Source: CAZIVP01 sp964542915
GTDB taxonomy: Bacteria; Calditrichota; Calditrichia; Calditrichales; Calditrichaceae
NCBI GenBank assembly: GCA_964542915.1
Contig: CAZIVP010000003.1
Location: 248,001-312,000 of the forward strand
DNA length: 64,000 bases
Direction: 5' to 3'
The position numbers and the translations under genes are program-made. The notes beneath the pieces are model-generated. The model had not been told where the DNA came from and made no database searches. It was given only the letters and a program-made list of their open reading frames with translations. This document shows positions 1 to 8,730 of the stretch, piece after piece; position 1 is the first letter of the stretch, and each line of letters begins with the position of its first letter.

Positions 1-353
1 TAGGTAGGTTGCCCGTCTTTATTGCGTACACGCGCCGCAATAAAACCGGTCATCTCGTGGATATGGTCATGCCCGGTGCCCTTGGGCCATACGCCTCCGC
101 CTCCGCTGGCCACATCGCTATCATTCCCGCGTCCGATGGTACCGTAATTGGTCACATCGGTCGAAACCTGGTTGGCATTGATGATCAATACCCGCCGCAG
201 GGTGGGATCGCTCTTGTCGGGATCGATATAGATGTTGCCGTTCTGCGCCGGGAGACGCGTCCAAAGCATTAAAACAAAACCCGATACAACCAGAAACCAC
301 AACCTTAAACTGGTTTTTGATCGTAATACAAATGCGTGTGTATCCTTTGTCAT
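1..353 (-). CDS. Secreted protein of unknown function, N-terminal fragment (runs off the window)
   Basis: The minus strand has an open frame from an ATG at 353 to the window edge, about 117 residues, with no stop. Residues 1-35 form a signal peptide: basic start, hydrophobic stretch LWFLVVSGFVLML, then a cleavage-like LPAQN. The mature part begins NGNIYIDPDKSDPTLRRVL and carries a Gly-rich stretch. I do not recognise the family. Only 16 nt separate it from the TonB receptor stop, with an AAGGGA-type ribosome site between, so it is almost certainly cotranscribed with the receptor and probably acts at the cell surface. The rest of the protein, including any sorting domain, lies outside the window. 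Confidence 0.7.
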   Translation of the reverse strand, partial: MTKDTHAFVLRSKTSLRLWFLVVSGFVLMLWTRLPAQNGNIYIDPDKSDPTLRRVLIINANQVSTDVTNYGTIGRGNDSDVASGGGGVWPKGTGHDHIHEMTGFIAARVRNKDGQPT

Positions 354-369
354 TGGATGCCGTCCCTTC

Positions 370-3177
370 TTAGAAATCAAACTTAACACCGACTTTAACC
401 TCCCTCGGAACCGGCTGCGCACCGGGATTCAATACATATTCGTAGCGACTGTTGACCTGATCCCATTCCAATTCGCGATGGGCCTGTTCATCACGCGGAT
501 CCAGCTCCGGGAGTAAATCTTTTCGATAGCTATCCAGCAAATTTTCCACTTTTAAGAAAATTTCAGTACGGATATCGTTAAAGTTGAACCGTTTATACGC
601 CCTTAAATCGAGAAAAAACTCGCCCTGATAGCGGCCGGCGTTACGCAGTTCGATAATCCGGCTCTCGCGCTGTGTGGTCGGATCGGCCGGCGTAAACGGA
701 TAACCGGAATTCATACGTCCGATCAAACTACCGCCCCAGCTTCTCTTAGTGTAATTGACATAAGCGTTGACCGTATGCCGCAAATCCCAATTGAGGGGAA
801 CCAGGATGAGTGTGCTTTCGTTGCGGCCGCCGGCGTCGTAGAACTTCTGTTTCGGATCGCTGGCAATACCTTTAGCAACCTGATAGGTATAATCGACGCT
901 TCCTGACAAACCGCTCTGCGGCAATCGTAATGTGCCGGAGAGCGTAATACCGCGCACATTGCCGTGATCGGTGTTGACATAACGTCCGTAGACGATCGTC
1001 CCGTTGGCTGCTTCGTAAAGGCGGGCGCCCAGCAGGTTACGCACGTCGCGATAAAATGCCGTTATATCAACCGATAAAAAAGACGTCAACTGTTGTTGCA
1101 GACCGATTTCATACATGGACGTCCGTTGCGCATCCAGATCGGCATTCCCGATGAACGAATTGTAGGTACCGATCACTTCGAATTCGGGATTTTCATACAA
1201 TCGAGAAAATGTCGGTATCTGGAAGAACTGACCGTAAGCGGCGTGTATCACACCGCGGGCGCTGATGGGAAATGCTAATCCGAGGCGCGGCGACAATTGG
1301 GTTTTGGGCGTTGCGTCCTCATAGGCTTCGTCTTCCGGGAGGGCGCCGCCATAATCGGAATTGTTGCCGGGATTTTCAAAATTCACCGGTACCTTACTGT
1401 TGGCGTCAAAATAGTCGAAGCGCAGACCGGCGTTTACGATTAAATCCTGAATTTCGATTTTGTCCTGAATATAAGCTGCAAACTCGAGTGGTTGTTTATT
1501 ATAGCGATCGTGCTGGGTCGAACTGAGCGGCGGAATGCGAGGCTCATAATCGCCGTACTCTCTGGGATTGACGATCAGGGTAAAAAATTCATAATTCAGG
1601 TCGTGTCGCCTGGCCTCCACGCCGAGCTTCACCAGATTGTACTGGTCCGCCTGCATCATAAAATCGGCGCGGGCAGAATAGGTTTCGCTGCGCCGGTAGA
1701 AATGATTGGGGTCCAGGCCGCCTGTGGAGAGCACGAAATTGGGCTGGTAAGCGCCGCGATGATACATGTAACGATAGCGCGGATCTTTCGGATCCTCATA
1801 TTTGTAGGTTTCCACATCATTAATATAATAGGCAAGATTGACGTTGAAAAACATACGCTGGCTCAATTGCTGCTCTAATCGGTACACATGATTCATACCA
1901 TAGCTGTATTGGGTCGGCCGCGACCCGGGATTTAATTTATGATAGTTGCTGAAAAATTGGCCTTCGCTTTGATTGCCCATGAAGGTGTACGACATCTTTA
2001 AATTTTGGGCGGCCTGCCATGTCAACTTAAATTGACCCGAAAACTTTTTGTAGGGATTCATGGGCACGGCAGCCGAATCGCCGCTGCTTTCGATATAATA
2101 ATCGTCGGGATCGGGGCTGGTCATATTGGTGGAATCTTTGGGAAGGAAGACGCGGCGGCCGTACAACCAGTTGTCCTGATTTTCGATTTTTGCGGATGCA
2201 AAGAATTTGAGGTTGGGTATAAGCGGCGCCGGTCCGCTGACATGGCCCTCGAAATATTGCTGCGCGAAACCGTCGATTTCATCGATATTATAAAACACAT
2301 CGGTACGATCGGAAATAAAATCGCCGCTGTATGCCGAAAAACTTCCGCTCAGTTGCTCGGTGCCCTCTTTGGTTACAATATTAACAATACCGCTCATGGC
2401 CTGTCCGTATTCGGCGTTAAACGTACCGCTGATGACTTCCAGCTCCTGAATGGCGTTGTTCTCCACGGGTACGGCCAGATTATTATTGAACGGATTGCTC
2501 ACCGAGATTCCATCCACATAATACTTGATTTCCGATGAACGTCCGCCGCGAATATGGATGCCACCGCCCAGCCCCGTGGTGACCCCCGCACTCAGTTTCA
2601 CGACTTCATCAAAATTTTCCACGGGCAATGCTTCGATGTCATCGCCGGATACCTTTGCCGAAGCGGAAGTACGGTCTTTGGTTACCAACGGATCGCGTTC
2701 GGCGGTAACCATAATCTCTTCGGAAGTTAAACTCTGCTCGGTCAGTTCAAAATGGACTTGTGTGGTACGATCCACCTCCACTTTCACATTTTTACGGATA
2801 ATGGTTTGGTAGCCGATATAGGAGGCTTCCAAAATATAGACGCCCGGCCGGACGTTGATGATAAAATAGCGTCCTTCGCCATCGGCGGAAGCGCCCATCG
2901 GCGATGACAACGGGACTTCACGCCCGTTTTCCATCCGGGCTTTAACAACCACGTTGGCGCCGGCCAGCGCATCGCCGCTGTTGGCATTTTTAACAGTGCC
3001 GGCTATCTTACCGGTGGTCCCTGCCGGCAGGGACCATGCGGAGACGCCGACAAGAATCAACGCCCACACAAGGGTTATAAAACAAAACGGTATCGTAATA
3101 ATCGAAGCGGCGCGGTTTATTGGTTCATGCCAATGATACGGACGGGGGTTCGGCGCTTTATGAGGGGATTTTTTCAT
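370..3177 (-). CDS. TonB-dependent receptor with N-terminal carboxypeptidase-regulatory-like domain
   Basis: 935 residues. An outer-membrane beta-barrel for active uptake of a large ligand, energised by TonB. A basic N-terminus and hydrophobic segment (about residues 28-50) form the export signal. A carboxypeptidase-regulatory-like beta-sandwich follows (about 55-155; GKIAGTVKNANSGDALAGA, then GYQTIIRKNVKV). A plug domain comes next (about 165-270; VKLSAGVTTGLGGGIHIRGG, then VDGISVSNPFNN and IVNIVTKEGT). The remainder is barrel, ending in aromatic VGVKFDF, typical of BAM substrates. AAGGATGG lies upstream of the ATG. It is divergent from the CBM9-like gene across a putative ROK operator at 3244-3262, so carbohydrate uptake is likely. 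No SusD partner is visible in the window; the downstream partial gene might be an accessory lipoprotein or secreted factor. Confidence 0.93.
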   Translation of the reverse strand: MKKSPHKAPNPRPYHWHEPINRAASIITIPFCFITLVWALILVGVSAWSLPAGTTGKIAGTVKNANSGDALAGANVVVKARMENGREVPLSSPMGASADGEGRYFIINVRPGVYILEASYIGYQTIIRKNVKVEVDRTTQVHFELTEQSLTSEEIMVTAERDPLVTKDRTSASAKVSGDDIEALPVENFDEVVKLSAGVTTGLGGGIHIRGGRSSEIKYYVDGISVSNPFNNNLAVPVENNAIQELEVISGTFNAEYGQAMSGIVNIVTKEGTEQLSGSFSAYSGDFISDRTDVFYNIDEIDGFAQQYFEGHVSGPAPLIPNLKFFASAKIENQDNWLYGRRVFLPKDSTNMTSPDPDDYYIESSGDSAAVPMNPYKKFSGQFKLTWQAAQNLKMSYTFMGNQSEGQFFSNYHKLNPGSRPTQYSYGMNHVYRLEQQLSQRMFFNVNLAYYINDVETYKYEDPKDPRYRYMYHRGAYQPNFVLSTGGLDPNHFYRRSETYSARADFMMQADQYNLVKLGVEARRHDLNYEFFTLIVNPREYGDYEPRIPPLSSTQHDRYNKQPLEFAAYIQDKIEIQDLIVNAGLRFDYFDANSKVPVNFENPGNNSDYGGALPEDEAYEDATPKTQLSPRLGLAFPISARGVIHAAYGQFFQIPTFSRLYENPEFEVIGTYNSFIGNADLDAQRTSMYEIGLQQQLTSFLSVDITAFYRDVRNLLGARLYEAANGTIVYGRYVNTDHGNVRGITLSGTLRLPQSGLSGSVDYTYQVAKGIASDPKQKFYDAGGRNESTLILVPLNWDLRHTVNAYVNYTKRSWGGSLIGRMNSGYPFTPADPTTQRESRIIELRNAGRYQGEFFLDLRAYKRFNFNDIRTEIFLKVENLLDSYRKDLLPELDPRDEQAHRELEWDQVNSRYEYVLNPGAQPVPREVKVGVKFDF

Positions 3178-3243
3178 GAGCGGCCATCCTTATAAAAATT
3201 CACTTGCTTTCAACATGATTTTGATTATATTTTTGATCTATAG

Positions 3244-3262
3244 GTTAGTTGCCTTAACTAAC
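3244..3262. promoter_or_regulatory. Putative ROK operator, site 1
   Basis: A perfect inverted repeat, GTTAGTT-N5-AACTAAC, lies in the 144-bp divergent intergenic region. It is 67 bp upstream of the TonB receptor start and 59 bp upstream of the CBM9-like gene, so it could control both. Similar sequences occur at 8642-8663 and 22903-22931, also upstream of locus genes. Assignment to the ROK repressor at 7271-8518 is inference. Confidence 0.6.
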
Positions 3263-3321
3263 TTATTACAAAATAATTTATTTTTCAACCAAATTTCAAA
3301 CATTTTTGCAAGGAGGTTTGT

Positions 3322-5466
3322 ATGCGCTTGGCTACTTTCTTTTTAACCCTCTTACTCGGAGCCGGCATCCTGCTGGCACAGGCTCCCAGGACGGCTCATC
3401 TCTATGTCGTTCCGCTTAACGGCGATGCCGTTACGGTCGACGGCGAGCTGGAGGACTGGACGGACGCCGATTTTATCTACATTTCACAGGACGGCCCCAA
3501 TCACGCCTGGTATGAAGGCGGACAGCCCACCGATTCTCCTGCCGATTTCAGCGGGCATGTCGCCATGAAAATGGATGATAACAATATCTACTTTGCAGCC
3601 CATGTGCGCGACGAAGGCGGCGTGCTGGTCCACGATCCCTATACCATCGAGAACGCCGGATTGATGTGGCAAAAAGACCATTTTGCCGCTTATCTTGGTT
3701 TGTATGATATCGACACCATGGCGCACAGTCCGCACGAAAACATCGTTAACATCCTCGACCCGGTTTCCGGCGATACGCTTCTGAGCGGACGTACCTACCG
3801 CATCAAACCGGGCGCCGATGACGATCCCGACAACGCCACTTTGGGTCCCGATTATCAGATCGGCTTTCCGATTCAGCCATACAATACCACGCTGGACAAC
3901 GGCGCATTTTACGCCAGCGGCTCCGACATGATCAATTACAACTGGGGTTATGTGGACACGCTTATCGCCAATTCGGAGCTGGCAATCAAAGTTTGGGATG
4001 ACAGCAAGGGCTATACCCTGGAATGGAAAGTACCGTTTGCTTCCCTGGCCGGCGATATTGCAGCGCCCTCTTCCCCCGTCTCCGGCGTGGAATGGCCGCT
4101 ATATACACCCGAAGACGGCGATGTGATTCCTTTCGATTTTGACATGACCGACGAAGATCGGCCCAATGAAACCGCAGCCAATTTTCTGCGTTTCGGGCCC
4201 AACGGCAGCCTCTGGCGCGATTCCTACGGCTTCGGCGGCCGGGCGATCATCCGCGACGCCTCATCCATCGAACGGTCTAATTATATATTCACCCAATGGG
4301 CTGAAACACAGGATATAACCATCAACGGCGAAATCGATGACTGGGCCCATTCGCAGTTCATCGGTATCAGTATGGATTCGCCCAATCGCGGTTTCTATCC
4401 CGGTGGCGACTCGCTCACTTCTCCGGCCGATTTCGGCGGTTATGTGGCAACCAAAGTCGATAATGATAACATCTATTTTGCAGCCTATGTGCGCGACGAA
4501 GAAGGCTTGCTCATTCATGATCCCTATACCGCTGAAAATGCAGGCGCCATGTGGCAGAAGGACCATTTCGCCGCTTACCTCGGACTATACGATATCGGTA
4601 TGATGCCGCACAGCCCCCATGAAAATATCGTTAATATTCTCGATCCGGAAACGGGCGATCCCGTCCAGAGCGGACGTACTTACCGCATCAAACCCGGCAC
4701 CGACGATGATCCCGACAGCGCAACCGTCGGTCCGGATTATCAGGTCGGCTTTCCGGTACAGCCCTATGACAATACCCTGGCCAACGGCGCATTTTTTGCT
4801 TCGGGCAGCGATGTCATCAATTACAACTGGGGTTATGTGGATACCCTGATTTCCGATACCGACCTTGCTATTAAAGTCTGGGATGACGGAACCGGCTACA
4901 CGCTGGAGTGGAAAGTGCCGTTTGCTTCATTGGCCGGGCATATTGCCAAACCGTCGACCGATGTGGCGCAGATCGAATGGCCGCTCTATACACCGGAAGA
5001 CGGCGACGTATTGCCGGTGGATTTCGACATGACGGATGAAGACCGGCCCAATGAAACCGCAGCCAATTTTCTGCGTTTCGGGCCCAACGGAAGCCTCTGG
5101 CGCGATTCATACGCCTTTGGTTTACGCTCCAAGGTGGTCGCCACCAATGCCAGCCATGTCACGGCGATCGAAACCGAATTTTTGCCGACCGGTAAACCCG
5201 TTTCATTCAACCTGAAACAGAATTACCCCAATCCGTTCAATCCCAGCACCAACATCGAGTTTGATGTGGCAAGAACGGGATCGGTTACGCTCAAAATCTA
5301 CGATATCCTGGGTCGCGAAATTACCACGCTGGTTGACCGCGTATTGCCCGCCGGTAGTTATAAAATCCAATGGACGGCGGACAAACAACTGGCCAGCGGC
5401 GTTTATATCTATACCCTTAAAACGGAACAGAATGTGGAAATGCGTAAAATGATTCTGACCAAGTAA
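3322..5466 (+). CDS. Secreted tandem CBM9-like protein with T9SS sorting domain
   Basis: 714 residues, with AGGAGG 5 nt before the ATG. Residues 1-19 are a signal peptide (FFLTLLLGAGILLAQA). Two copies of a roughly 295-residue module follow (about 30-320 and 325-615). Each opens with a CBM9-like DGELEDW / NGEIDDW motif and ends in RFGPNGSLWRDSY. The DNA copies are offset by 885 bp and nearly identical at their 3' ends (one mismatch in about 60 bases). The C-terminus (about 630-714) is a T9SS type A sorting domain: NYPNPFNPSTNIEF, LGREITTL, ASGVYIYTL, KMILTK. CBM9-like domains bind sugars or sit in secreted carbohydrate enzymes; no catalytic motif is visible. It is probably a surface glycan-binding protein partnering the divergent TonB receptor. 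Confidence 0.88.
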   Translation: MRLATFFLTLLLGAGILLAQAPRTAHLYVVPLNGDAVTVDGELEDWTDADFIYISQDGPNHAWYEGGQPTDSPADFSGHVAMKMDDNNIYFAAHVRDEGGVLVHDPYTIENAGLMWQKDHFAAYLGLYDIDTMAHSPHENIVNILDPVSGDTLLSGRTYRIKPGADDDPDNATLGPDYQIGFPIQPYNTTLDNGAFYASGSDMINYNWGYVDTLIANSELAIKVWDDSKGYTLEWKVPFASLAGDIAAPSSPVSGVEWPLYTPEDGDVIPFDFDMTDEDRPNETAANFLRFGPNGSLWRDSYGFGGRAIIRDASSIERSNYIFTQWAETQDITINGEIDDWAHSQFIGISMDSPNRGFYPGGDSLTSPADFGGYVATKVDNDNIYFAAYVRDEEGLLIHDPYTAENAGAMWQKDHFAAYLGLYDIGMMPHSPHENIVNILDPETGDPVQSGRTYRIKPGTDDDPDSATVGPDYQVGFPVQPYDNTLANGAFFASGSDVINYNWGYVDTLISDTDLAIKVWDDGTGYTLEWKVPFASLAGHIAKPSTDVAQIEWPLYTPEDGDVLPVDFDMTDEDRPNETAANFLRFGPNGSLWRDSYAFGLRSKVVATNASHVTAIETEFLPTGKPVSFNLKQNYPNPFNPSTNIEFDVARTGSVTLKIYDILGREITTLVDRVLPAGSYKIQWTADKQLASGVYIYTLKTEQNVEMRKMILTK
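3430..5110 (+). repeat. Intragenic tandem duplication, 885-bp unit
   Basis: The two CBM9-like modules of the gene at 3322-5466 are offset by exactly 885 bp (295 codons). The stretches near 4169-4230 and 5054-5115 differ at about one base, whereas the starts of the modules have diverged more. This suggests duplication followed by local gene conversion. Confidence 0.85.
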
Positions 5467-5487
5467 TCGAACGGTAAAAGGGTAAGA

Positions 5488-5522
5488 AAGGCTGGAGTCG
5501 GCTTGACTCCGGCCTTTTTTTT
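5488..5522 (+). terminator. Rho-independent terminator of the CBM9-like gene
   Basis: A 12-bp stem (5488-5499 with 5505-5516, one G-U pair) closes a 5-nt loop and runs into eight Ts (5515-5522). It starts 22 bp after the stop codon. Confidence 0.9.
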
Positions 5523-5560
5523 ATCAATTTTGACAAATGTTCGCAAAATACGATTGAATC

Positions 5561-7219
5561 ATGCTTATGAAGTTTCGTTCTTACGTCTTAAAAACGCTGT
5601 ACACATTGCTGTTGCCGGCTTTTTGTTTACACTGCCAGTCCCGCCAAAATCAGGATGCGGTTATTCTTGCGGAATATGATGATATCCGAATCACACGCTC
5701 CGATTTCGAACGCAGTTATTACAACTTTTGGCAACAAACCGAACAGAAAGACAGCCCGAAGTTACGGCGTCGTTTTCTGCGTCAACTAATCGAACAGCAA
5801 TTGATTGCGCGAGAGGCGAAACGGCAACAATTGGATACGTTACCGCGTCTTCAAAAACAACTAAATCGTGATTTGAAGCGTTTTGTGCGCCGGCGTTTGC
5901 TGGAAAAGGCCATCGGCGATACCATTGCCCTGCCCGACGATCAAACGGTCCGGCGAGCGCTGCGCCGGCAAAACCGGCAAATGTACGTTGCGCAGATTTT
6001 TGCCACCAAACGGGGTCGGATCGATTCCCTTTACCACATATTGCATGACGAACGCGCCGCTGCAATACGCCTGTTCAAGCCATTGGGCTGGATTGGCTGG
6101 GGCGACACCGACTGGCCTGTGGAGCAGGCGCTTTATCGACTGAAGGCGGGGCAAATCTCCAGGCCCGTTCAATCGCTGATGGGTTGGCATATTTTCCGGA
6201 TAGATTCCATCCGACAGACGATGCGTTTCAATGAACCGCGCAGCCGCCAAATGGAAAACATGCGGCGCCGTATTCACAACCGAAAATTTGATATGGCGGC
6301 CGCACGCTTTACGCGCCAACTTTTGTGGGAAAAATCGCTGGTCATAAACGTACCCGCAATCCGGCAAGTCTGGAAAACGCTGGCGCCTTATATACAAAAT
6401 CAACCCGCCAACATTGGCCAACCCGCGACGCCTCTGGAACTTGATCCGCTGCAAAAACCACTGGCCAAGCGGGTACTGGCCACCGTGGACGACCGCCCCT
6501 TCCGTGTGAATCAATTTTGGCAGGCCGTACCAAACCTGCCGCGTAACCTTTTACGCCCCAATCTTAAGAAGGCGGTGGAAATCGCCGTACGCGACAGTGT
6601 TCTGAGCCAATACGCCCTGGAACGGGATTATGACCGGGATCCGGTGGTGCGGGAAAAATGGCGACGACAGCGCATTACTTATCTGTATTACGCCGCCTTG
6701 TATCACAGCAGCGATTCGCTCGATATAAGTCGTGCTGATCTGCGCGCCTACTATCATCGACGCCCATCACGCTTTGTGGAAAGAATTGAAACGGAGATAT
6801 ATGAACTGAGCACGGCGCATCGGGATACCGCGCTCATGCTCGCGCGGAAATTGCAACAAGGCGCCGACTTTGCCGAGCTGGCTCGAAAATACAGCCAAAT
6901 CCCGAGCGAAGCAGATTGCACGAAAACCGTATCGTCGGCGGATGGGAAAATCGGACAAAGGGCAAGCCGTTTGGAGCCGGGCCAGGTTTATGCGCCCATT
7001 AAAACGGAGCGTGGATATAGCGTTATTCGCGCCGTCCGCCGGGATACAATCCTTGTACCGTTCGAGGAGGCTGAACAGCAGGTTAGGAAAAAGATGATCG
7101 GCGATCGCTGGCAAACCGTTCACCGGTCGCTTTTACCGGTGGATTACAAAGCCGAAAAAATCCAATATAACAATGATAAGATTCGTACCGCTTTTCAGAC
7201 CCGTCAAACCGTTTTTTAG
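5561..7219 (+). CDS. SurA/PrsA-like peptidyl-prolyl isomerase, probably a periplasmic lipoprotein
   Basis: 552 residues; the start could also be the ATG at 5567. A hydrophobic N-terminus ends in PAFCLHCQS, a plausible lipobox-like region. Residues 30-125 are a SurA-N-like helical part rich in Arg and Gln. A first parvulin-like segment (about 140-215) holds VAQIF, LGWIGWG and LMGWHIFRID. A second rotamase segment (about 390-490) holds GADFAELARKYSQ, DGKIGQ and TERGYSVIRA. Such proteins chaperone outer-membrane or secreted proteins. It lies between the T9SS protein and the ROK regulator but has its own 5' region. A second, unrelated-looking PPIase lipoprotein is at 41338-42861. The family call is good; substrate specificity is unknown. 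Confidence 0.8.
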   Translation: MLMKFRSYVLKTLYTLLLPAFCLHCQSRQNQDAVILAEYDDIRITRSDFERSYYNFWQQTEQKDSPKLRRRFLRQLIEQQLIAREAKRQQLDTLPRLQKQLNRDLKRFVRRRLLEKAIGDTIALPDDQTVRRALRRQNRQMYVAQIFATKRGRIDSLYHILHDERAAAIRLFKPLGWIGWGDTDWPVEQALYRLKAGQISRPVQSLMGWHIFRIDSIRQTMRFNEPRSRQMENMRRRIHNRKFDMAAARFTRQLLWEKSLVINVPAIRQVWKTLAPYIQNQPANIGQPATPLELDPLQKPLAKRVLATVDDRPFRVNQFWQAVPNLPRNLLRPNLKKAVEIAVRDSVLSQYALERDYDRDPVVREKWRRQRITYLYYAALYHSSDSLDISRADLRAYYHRRPSRFVERIETEIYELSTAHRDTALMLARKLQQGADFAELARKYSQIPSEADCTKTVSSADGKIGQRASRLEPGQVYAPIKTERGYSVIRAVRRDTILVPFEEAEQQVRKKMIGDRWQTVHRSLLPVDYKAEKIQYNNDKIRTAFQTRQTVF

Positions 7220-7270
7220 CCCACGCTGTGTGCACGGAGTGTACCGATCACGGTTACTTAAATTGAATTC

Positions 7271-8518
7271 CTATCGTTTTTTATTCTGTAAGGGACGGTT
7301 TGACATTTTGGCTTCGAAGATGACCTCCAATGCCATGGCAATAGCGCCGCGTAAACCGGCTTCTTCTTTCAGATGCCCGCGTCGTATTTTTGTGGAGGTA
7401 TGGGTAAAGCGATGACCGTTCTCACGGAGCGATTGTTTGATACGCTCAAAAATGTTTTTGGACTGCTCAACCACTTTTCCGCTGAGAATGAGTACTTCCG
7501 GATTGATCATTTTGATCATGCTCATGCATAAAATGGCGACCAAACGGATGTATTCATCGAGAATTTCTCCTAATACACCCTTGTCTTTCTCGGCAATATG
7601 AATAATCTGACGAAAGGTCAGTTCATCCGCCGGTTTACCTTCATATTGGCCCAGATGTTCGGCAAGGGTGCTTTGAAGATGCTTCACCTGTAGAATGTCG
7701 CCGAAATACTGCTGATCTTCATATAAATAACTCAATTTGGCGGAATTGCAAAAACCGTTCAACTCAAGATAACCGATTTCGCCGGCGCCGCCGGCCAGCC
7801 CCTGCACCAGTTGATCGTGTAAAATGATCCCTGCGCCAACGCCGTCGCCGATCCATAAATTTACGATATTGGAGTACTCTTTGCCCGCGCCTAAGATGCT
7901 CTCTCCGATGGTTATGGTATTGACGTCATTTTCCAAAATGGCGGGCACGTTGTAACGTTCGGAAAAGAAATGGGCGATCGGGATGGTGTCCCAATGGCGC
8001 AAAGTATCGGCAAAATAGAGCCTTCCTTCTTCGTAATTAATCAGCCCCGGTACACCGATGCCAATACTGACCAGCTTATCGGCCGACGCCTGATCGGATT
8101 TCAACATGCGATCGATGCGGCTGCATGTGCGCTGCAATACCTTGAGGGGGTCGGCGCCCGCCGAATAGCGGATCTTCTTTTTATCGATGACATTGGCCTC
8201 GATATCCGCCAGAGCAATGCGCGCTTCGGTGCGTTTATATTCGATGCCGATCACAAAATGGTTACCGGCATTCAGCTTGACCAGCGTCGGACGCTTGCCG
8301 CCTCGGCTCGATGCTTCGCCTTTACCAATATCAATCACAAAACCGGCCTCGATCAGGCGGTTGATAATTTCAAAGACGGTTACTTTCGACATCTCGGTTC
8401 GGCGCGCCAGTTCGATCCTCGAGATGGGGCCTTCTTCCCGGATGAGATTGAGCAATTGAATCTCATTTAACAGTTTTATCAACTGTGTGTCGGCTTTTTT
8501 TAACATGGCATGTATCAT
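7271..8518 (-). CDS. ROK-family transcriptional repressor (NagC/XylR type)
   Basis: 415 residues (ATG at 8518; a second ATG at 8506 is possible). Residues 18-65 form a winged HTH (LLNLIREEGPISRIELARR, then SKVTVFEIINRLIEAG), followed by the usual wing SRGGKRPTLV. The rest is a ROK domain: IGIGVPGLI, ENDVNTITIGE and a GDGVGAGIIL glycine loop. The zinc site of typical ROK proteins (GH plus a CxCGxxGC cluster) is missing: the corresponding region reads AGEIGYLELNGFCNSAKL. It is divergent from the transporter operon with a shared candidate operator between them. The likely inducer is an amino sugar or its phosphate, inferred from NanE, GH94 and phosphohexomutase nearby. Confidence 0.9.
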   Translation of the reverse strand: MIHAMLKKADTQLIKLLNEIQLLNLIREEGPISRIELARRTEMSKVTVFEIINRLIEAGFVIDIGKGEASSRGGKRPTLVKLNAGNHFVIGIEYKRTEARIALADIEANVIDKKKIRYSAGADPLKVLQRTCSRIDRMLKSDQASADKLVSIGIGVPGLINYEEGRLYFADTLRHWDTIPIAHFFSERYNVPAILENDVNTITIGESILGAGKEYSNIVNLWIGDGVGAGIILHDQLVQGLAGGAGEIGYLELNGFCNSAKLSYLYEDQQYFGDILQVKHLQSTLAEHLGQYEGKPADELTFRQIIHIAEKDKGVLGEILDEYIRLVAILCMSMIKMINPEVLILSGKVVEQSKNIFERIKQSLRENGHRFTHTSTKIRRGHLKEEAGLRGAIAMALEVIFEAKMSNRPLQNKKR

Positions 8519-8641
8519 CCTCTAATCGCTTTATCTATATCATGGCTTGAAAAGTCGCAATCTGATGTTGGAAATTCAATCTTTTTTTGTTTTTCGTTAT
8601 CTTTTTTTTAAACTTTACTTGCCAAATTTAAACATGGAAAG

Positions 8642-8663
8642 TAAGTTAACTTATCTAACTAAG
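8642..8663. promoter_or_regulatory. Putative ROK operator, site 2
   Basis: The segment contains the perfect 12-bp palindrome TAAGTTAACTTA (8642-8653) fused to TCTAACTAAG. In the TTAGTT-N5-AACTAA frame it matches site 1 at 11 of 17 positions, with a perfect right half (8657-8662). It lies 67 bp upstream of the transporter start and 123 bp upstream of the ROK gene, so it could control both. It is the weakest of the three sites. Confidence 0.5.
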
Positions 8664-8730
8664 TACATTAAATATAACACATTTTCGTTAAAATGAAAAT
8701 TCATTTCAATTTAAAACGTGCAATGCGGTT

